Assembly (NCBI GenBank): GCA_037952775.1
Contig: JBANAY010000004.1
Span: forward strand, 7,626,001 to 7,690,000
Direction of reading: 5' to 3'
Origin: Clonostachys chloroleuca
Taxonomy: Eukaryota > Ascomycota > Sordariomycetes > Hypocreales > Bionectriaceae
DNA length: 64,000 bases
Shown: piece after piece, positions 59,309 to 64,000 of the stretch
How the letters are laid out: every line of letters begins with the position of its first letter
Numbering within the stretch: position 1 is the first letter of the stretch
The notes under the pieces: model-generated
What the model was told of the DNA's origin: nothing
What the model saw: the letters and a program-made list of their open reading frames with translations, nothing else
Databases searched by the model: none
Translations under genes and position numbers: made by a program

Positions 59309-61139
59309 CTTGAGCTTGGAAGAGTAAGTGTTTGCTCGGCTGTCGTGGGTAATTGGTCCGTTTAGCAGGAAGGAGATCAATGAAAGCTTTATAATTAATT
59401 TCCGAGGTTTGAAAAAACAAACAATTCAGTAGGTGAAGCAAAGTAGATGCTTATGCCTTCGTAATGGCCACTATAAGGACTCGGGCATCTTCCTGTCCTT
59501 ATACATCGAACATTGCACCGAGAGGCCTAAGGTCTCGTGACGCTGCATATGATCGAACGATGCCCGTGTCTTCGAGACGAAGCCAGGCATTTTACCAGAA
59601 GAGGGAATGATAGCTCCCCCGCGAACATCAATCTCCACACGGGGAAGCAAGCAATCGAGGGCTCGATGAGGAGACTGCGGAGGCGGGATGTGGAGAATCG
59701 TGTCTTCGATGCGAGGCCACGCTGATGGGCCAGTCAACAAACCCTGTTGAATCCTGACTAAGCTGGACTCGAAGCGAGATCAGGGCCCGTTTCATACCTA
59801 CTGCTCCCATTAGTGAGATACGAGTTTTGTGCTTCACAACGTTCCGGGGTGCAAAGGGGTTTTGCCACTAGCAAAACCAGATACAAGTATCATGAAAAAT
59901 AGAGTTTTCCCTAATTATTGATCCTTTCGTCCATGACACATCACTGCTTTCTAGTGGCGTCAATTCGGGCTTAAGGATTTTAACCCGGGATTGTATTCTA
60001 TTGAGTCCACGCACCACGCGACATCGTCAGTATGATGGTCAAATAAAACCTCCAGATTTGATAACCGCCTCGGTCGGATGGGCGTTCGCATTCTCTCTCA
60101 GCCACGCTAGATCAACTGACATGTTAATCGTATTTTTGTTTAGAATTCATTCATTGGTCCGGTGAGTAGAACCTGTTATCGTTCAAGCGATTTAGGGCCC
60201 CCAGACATTATGCTTAATCTGAGCAAGTAGCCAAAAATGACACTATATTTAGTCGAAGACTCCGTTTAGAGATTGATCTCATATGCTTTGACTAAAGCTC
60301 GCTTTTTGCGCAATTGTACAGAGCTGGTCAATTGAGGGCATCGCGGTAGGATGTAACGGACTATAGGGTAGCTTGACCCTCAAGCCAGCACCCGGCGCAT
60401 TCTCGCTCGCTTTCTTCCGATCTGATCTCGTTCGTTAGGTTTCTTACATAATGGCCCTGAGCTAGTCACATGATCTTCAGTCACCTGGAACTGCACGTGA
60501 TGACCCAAAAGGCCACGATGCATTCTTGATGCCATCGAAAAGAGCCAATGGATCGCGTGCAAAGGAAACACCTTGGGGATGTTTTCACTGCCTACGACGC
60601 ACGAACCGCCCAACAAGTTTCCCCCGGATTAGCCCAGAGCCTGTAATTTCAGCCGGCTCGCCGTCTGCTTGTGCAAAAACTGCGTCAAACTGACGATGAC
60701 TTGGCGGGTGAAGCCGGGGATGAGATGAAAACTGGGCCCGGCCTCTCCCGATCGTACGACACACAAACCACTTTCTGCCTGCGTTGCCCGGCCGTTGCAT
60801 TGCCTGCTGCATTTGGGTGCGACGCAGCTGTCACGAGCGCCACAGGATTTGCAACATGACGCTGAACCGAGAAAGTTCCGGGCGCACGTCTCCGTCATGA
60901 AACCCGGGAGTCAGCGCAGTGGCACACTGATCAGCCCACAAGATGCAGACTGCCGCCGACTGGCCAGCCAAGATCCTTTCCATCTGCCGATATTCTCGAA
61001 TTAGCTTTGCTAGCCTTGGCTTGTGTAATTCTATAGATAGAGGGGCGTTCTCCCCAGCCTCTAATAGACAGATCAGATTCATACCCCAAACACAGATTGA
61101 CCAAGCCACTGATCAAATCACTTGCACATCACATCAAAC
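59309..61139. other. Long intergenic region
   Basis: About 1.8 kb between the divergent transketolase (-) and the repeat protein (+). Several 60-90 codon frames exist on both strands, none recognisable. It holds both promoters. Confidence 0.45.
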
Positions 61140-61984
61140 ATGCCTTGCACATCATCAATTGAAGCCCAAGCACAGGACATCACACCCAAGAAGGGTGTAA
61201 CGTCCCTCACACACATCCCTGACCCTGCCCACCTGGCAGGACTCCTCTACGCTGGCCAGAGCCACATCCACGCCCGCGCCCATGCCCACGATGACCACGA
61301 GCACATAATCATCAACCCCATAGGCGACCATGGCGTCGACCACTCTTTCCCATCCACAGGGATTCACACCCCCTGACCGAGCATGACGATGAGGAGGCTG
61401 TCCTCAGCGACATCGCCTCCGAGGATGAGTCTGACTTGGAGATCCCACCCACCACCCCAATCAGCGAACGCCGCCACCGAAATGCCACTTCTGTATCTTC
61501 GGATGACTTCGAGTTCCCCATCTTCTTGGGCCGACAAGACGAAGAAGCCGTCCTGAGCGACATGCCATCAAAGCGGGAATCAATGTTCGAGATCCCACCG
61601 TCGTCGCCCATCAGAGAGCGCCGCCACCGAAATGCCACCTCTGTTTCATCAGACGACTTCGAGTTCCCCACCTTCCTCGGCCGACAAGACGAGACCAAGG
61701 TCCCCCGATACGCTGTGCACACCATCGATGCACCAGTGAATAAGGCGGTTGAGACCAAGAAGTCGGTCGACAACTCATGCCCTATCCTCGCCCCCAAGTG
61801 CCACCCAGTCAGCCTCTCCGGCCCCATGATGTCGTGGTGGCCGTCACCCGTCGAGGCCATGGACTATGGCTGGATCGACGAGAGGCAACAAGCCGCTTGT
61901 ATGGAAGCAAGCCTGATGCAGGCTTGGCTTCGCACGCCCAAGGATATCCTAGACAACGAGTGGTCGGAAAGCTTCTATGAATAA
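61140..61984 (+). CDS. Disordered protein with two tandem repeats, one frameshift
   Basis: ATG 61140 begins a 78-codon frame ending at TGA just after a run of five C (61369-61373). With six C the frame continues as GIHTPLTEHDDEEAVLSD into the main frame and stops at 61984: 846 bases, 281 residues. A His-rich segment (AHDDHEHIIINP) precedes two copies of a unit of about 50 residues (around 80-130 and 130-175), each with EEAVLSD, EIPP-(T/S)-(T/S)-P, ERRHRNATSVSSDDFEFP and FLGRQDE. The C-terminus is Trp-containing and acidic (WIDERQQAACMEASL). Strong charge and Ser clusters suggest disorder and phosphorylation. I do not know the family. No membrane segment. Confidence 0.7.
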
Positions 61985-62217
61985 GCTTTATGGGCGACGA
62001 TGGGACGATTTGCATTTTTCTTCTCTTTTAGCGTACTGGGTTTGGGCATCAAGGGTAAACATGAAAGGAATTGCATTGGGATCAGGCGTAATGGAATGAT
62101 TCCCAAACCATGTGTACAACAAGGGAAATTAGTATAGACACGGGATGGACTTGATTTGTTTTGAAACATTAATAGACGCAATTCAACTTTGAAAGACATT
62201 ACAAGAATTACAATTTG

Positions 62218-63510
62218 TCACGATATATTTCCACAAACTGCAACCCCTCTAGCTATTTGGTACCAATACACACTGTGGTATCCAACGAGCCAGTTAACGC
62301 TCAATTGAATGTAACCATCCTGTATTGTCAAACCTGCCTCACAACGGATATTCTTCACATGCCAGGATACAATCCAGGAATATGGCATCAGCTTCAGAAA
62401 CATATTCCGCAAATGATATTTGAGCAAACTTGTAGGAATGTAGATTCCTGCCATCTTCCGAGTGCGCTCCTGTAACTTTTCAATAATTGGCCGCAATTTC
62501 TTCTCATGATTGACCAGAGCTTGGGCAACGTCCTTCGTGTTTGTCAGCTCAACGCTCAGGAGCTCTGCCGAGGCTAGGGCCATACATGCTCCCTGGCCTG
62601 AAATCAATGAAAGGCAGTGTGCTGAGTCGCCCAGTAGCAAGATACGGCCCTTGGACCACTGCTTAAGGTTAACCATGGTTAGAGTGTCGATAATCGGCGT
62701 GGACCTCGACTTTTCTGCGCGATCGAGGATGGTTGTGACAAGAGGGGGCGCCCCCTTTGTGATATCACGGAGGACTTTAAATCTCAGCTCTCGATCTTGC
62801 GGCTGGGTTGCCATATTCCGCCATATATGGAGGGCCACTACTCGCTCGTTCCTCAAGTAATAGAAATTGTCGATGCGTCTAGGGCTGGCGAAGGAGTCGC
62901 AGCTCGACTGGAGTTTTGATTGATCGTCAACAGCGTCAACGTCGTAGGCTGCGTAGGAATATCCAAGCTGGTCAAGACGATGCTCACCCTTTCCAAAGCT
63001 GATCTCTAATAGCAGAGCGTGTCCCGTCTGCCCCTATCAAGAGATCTCCCTCGAGTGTTTCGCCGCTCGCAAGTGTTGCCCGAACTTTGCCCCCTTCATC
63101 TACCACCTCTGCAATTGTCTCTCTGAGGCGAAGCGTGGCGCACGCGGGGAGAGCCTGTAGAAGAGCTTGGGAAAGGTCGCCTCTGCATAGAGCGATGCTG
63201 TCGACGCCGTGGAAGTCCTTGTATCGCAGGCGGGTCAACTCCTTTCCCTTGTGATCTTGCATTGTGTTCTCATCGAATGTGCAGATGATTGGTTCTTGGT
63301 TGAGGTCCATTTTGTGAACGATTCTGTACCGAGACCGGAGAGACTCATCATATAATCACCATCTCGAATAGTCGGGGACTTGTCGATCAAGATGGACGAC
63401 CAGCCTGCCCTGTCCAACCACCATGCCGCCGGCAGCCCAGCAATTCCAATACCGACAATAATTGCTCTTGGTTTGTCCTCCACCGTGGTTGTTATGTGCT
63501 CTATACTCAT
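62218..63510 (-). CDS. FAD-dependent monooxygenase (PHBH/UbiH-like), two frame breaks
   Basis: ATG 63510 gives the FAD motif AIIVGIGIAGLPAAWWLDRAGW (GxGxxG). The DG motif LLIGADGTRSAIR and the GD motif ILLLGDSAHCLSLISGQGACMAL follow, the three marks of aromatic-ring hydroxylases. The frame leaves phase at about 63329 (GG one base short, expected SGLG then YRIVHKMD) and again at 62995-62997, where a shift of opposite sense is needed before FGKGEHRLDQLGYSYAAYD. The first and last parts are therefore in the same frame. The total is about 430 residues. An intron starting at GTGAGC (62987) does not repair the frame. It would hydroxylate or epoxidise a small aromatic using NAD(P)H and O2; substrate unknown. 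Confidence 0.75.
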
Positions 63511-64000
63511 GATCTCGCGATTGGAGTTCGGGCACTGGGTGTTTTACAGAAACGAGAGCACTCATGAGATGGTGAAGAGTGCGTTTTCAAACCAAAGCAG
63601 GCGGAGCCAGAATCTGCCCGAGCCCGACTAATGGTCGCCAAGTTTGGTAAATCATCAGTGTGGACGGTGACTGACAAAAATTCGATGCATGGACTAAACT
63701 TGGACTAGCTCGCCGGCGATCACCCCTTGCTTTTACGAATTACCTGCGCCAAGTCGACTATGAATACGGACTAACAGGGGAATCAAGGCCGAAACCAACA
63801 CAAATTATCTTGATGGGACATTGTTGGCCAGGCAAGTGAACGGCGTAGTATAAAGCAGCCGCATTACCGCCCATTTACTTCGCTTGACCCCCTTGTCGAT
63901 CAGCTGAGATGTAGAGATTGATGAGATCATCTATCATGAGAAACTTCTCCACTTGGCGTGTTAGGGTTTTGTGCACTAGCCGAAAGAGATATGCTTTCAG
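63511..64000. other. Window end, upstream of the monooxygenase
   Basis: A stretch of 490 bases with the monooxygenase promoter. No further gene is visible before the window ends. Confidence 0.45.

Noticed and set aside
61190..61357. An intron ending CATCCACAG in the repeat-protein gene
   Set aside because: The available donors are non-consensus or in the wrong phase; a missing C in the C5 run explains the frame more simply.
62948..62992. A short intron beginning GTGAGC in the monooxygenase
   Set aside because: Every acceptor tried leaves the downstream frame out of phase, and the intronic bases encode conserved residues (EHRLDQLGYSYAAYD).
1..64000. CRISPR arrays, rRNA or tRNA genes, bacterial operons
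   Set aside because: No regularly spaced repeats or structural-RNA signatures were seen, and the spliced genes show a eukaryotic chromosome.

Overview
The window looks like chromosomal DNA of a filamentous ascomycete (Pezizomycotina, probably Sordariomycetes). Evidence: compact genes with short GT..AG introns of about 45-80 bp, families typical of such fungi (Zn2Cys6 regulators, SAT4/rhodopsin-like membrane proteins, HET and HeLo domains, F-box proteins, P450, MFS), and DNA transposons carrying in-frame stops of the CpA-to-TpA kind left by RIP. I rebuilt exons by hand. Most models close exactly in frame; those that do not are marked. I saw no tRNA, rRNA or CRISPR array.

Layout. 1-17 kb: a 5'-truncated serine-rich protein, a short-chain dehydrogenase (SDR) divergent from a regulator-like gene, an arrestin-like protein, an MFS transporter divergent from an HD-domain hydrolase, a SAT4-type membrane protein divergent from a P450. 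17.8-27 kb: the most unusual block. A decayed pogo/Fot1-type transposon lies just downstream of a HeLo-domain pseudokinase. That gene is divergent from an intact protein kinase whose tail resembles a degenerate retropepsin fold. A decayed Tc1/mariner-type element and a small stand-alone retropepsin-like gene follow. 27.8-35 kb: amidase, HET-domain protein, F-box protein. 36-43 kb: a small secreted cysteine-rich protein missed by simple ORF calling, a glutathione transferase, a regulator with both C2H2-like and Zn2Cys6 fingers, an atypical SDR, and a second Zn2Cys6 regulator. 43-54 kb: an F-box protein, then an APC permease divergent from a Zn2Cys6 regulator, a FAD amine/amino-acid oxidoreductase, a GNAT acetyltransferase and a second SAT4-type protein. 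56.8-63.5 kb: a transketolase of dihydroxyacetone-synthase type, a disordered repeat protein and an aromatic-ring-hydroxylase-type FAD monooxygenase.

How genes may work together (inference). The HeLo pseudokinase and the kinase share a 499-bp promoter and resemble the domain logic of animal necroptosis (MLKL executor plus RIPK kinase); this is the best candidate for an undescribed system. The permease, regulator, FAD oxidase and GNAT could form a nitrogen-source uptake and catabolism cluster, supported by three GATA motifs between permease and regulator.

A caution: at least seven reading-frame breaks across six or more genes (25-63 kb) are each explained by one base missing from a homopolymer run, with the rest of the gene intact. 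This looks more like assembly error than pseudogenisation.
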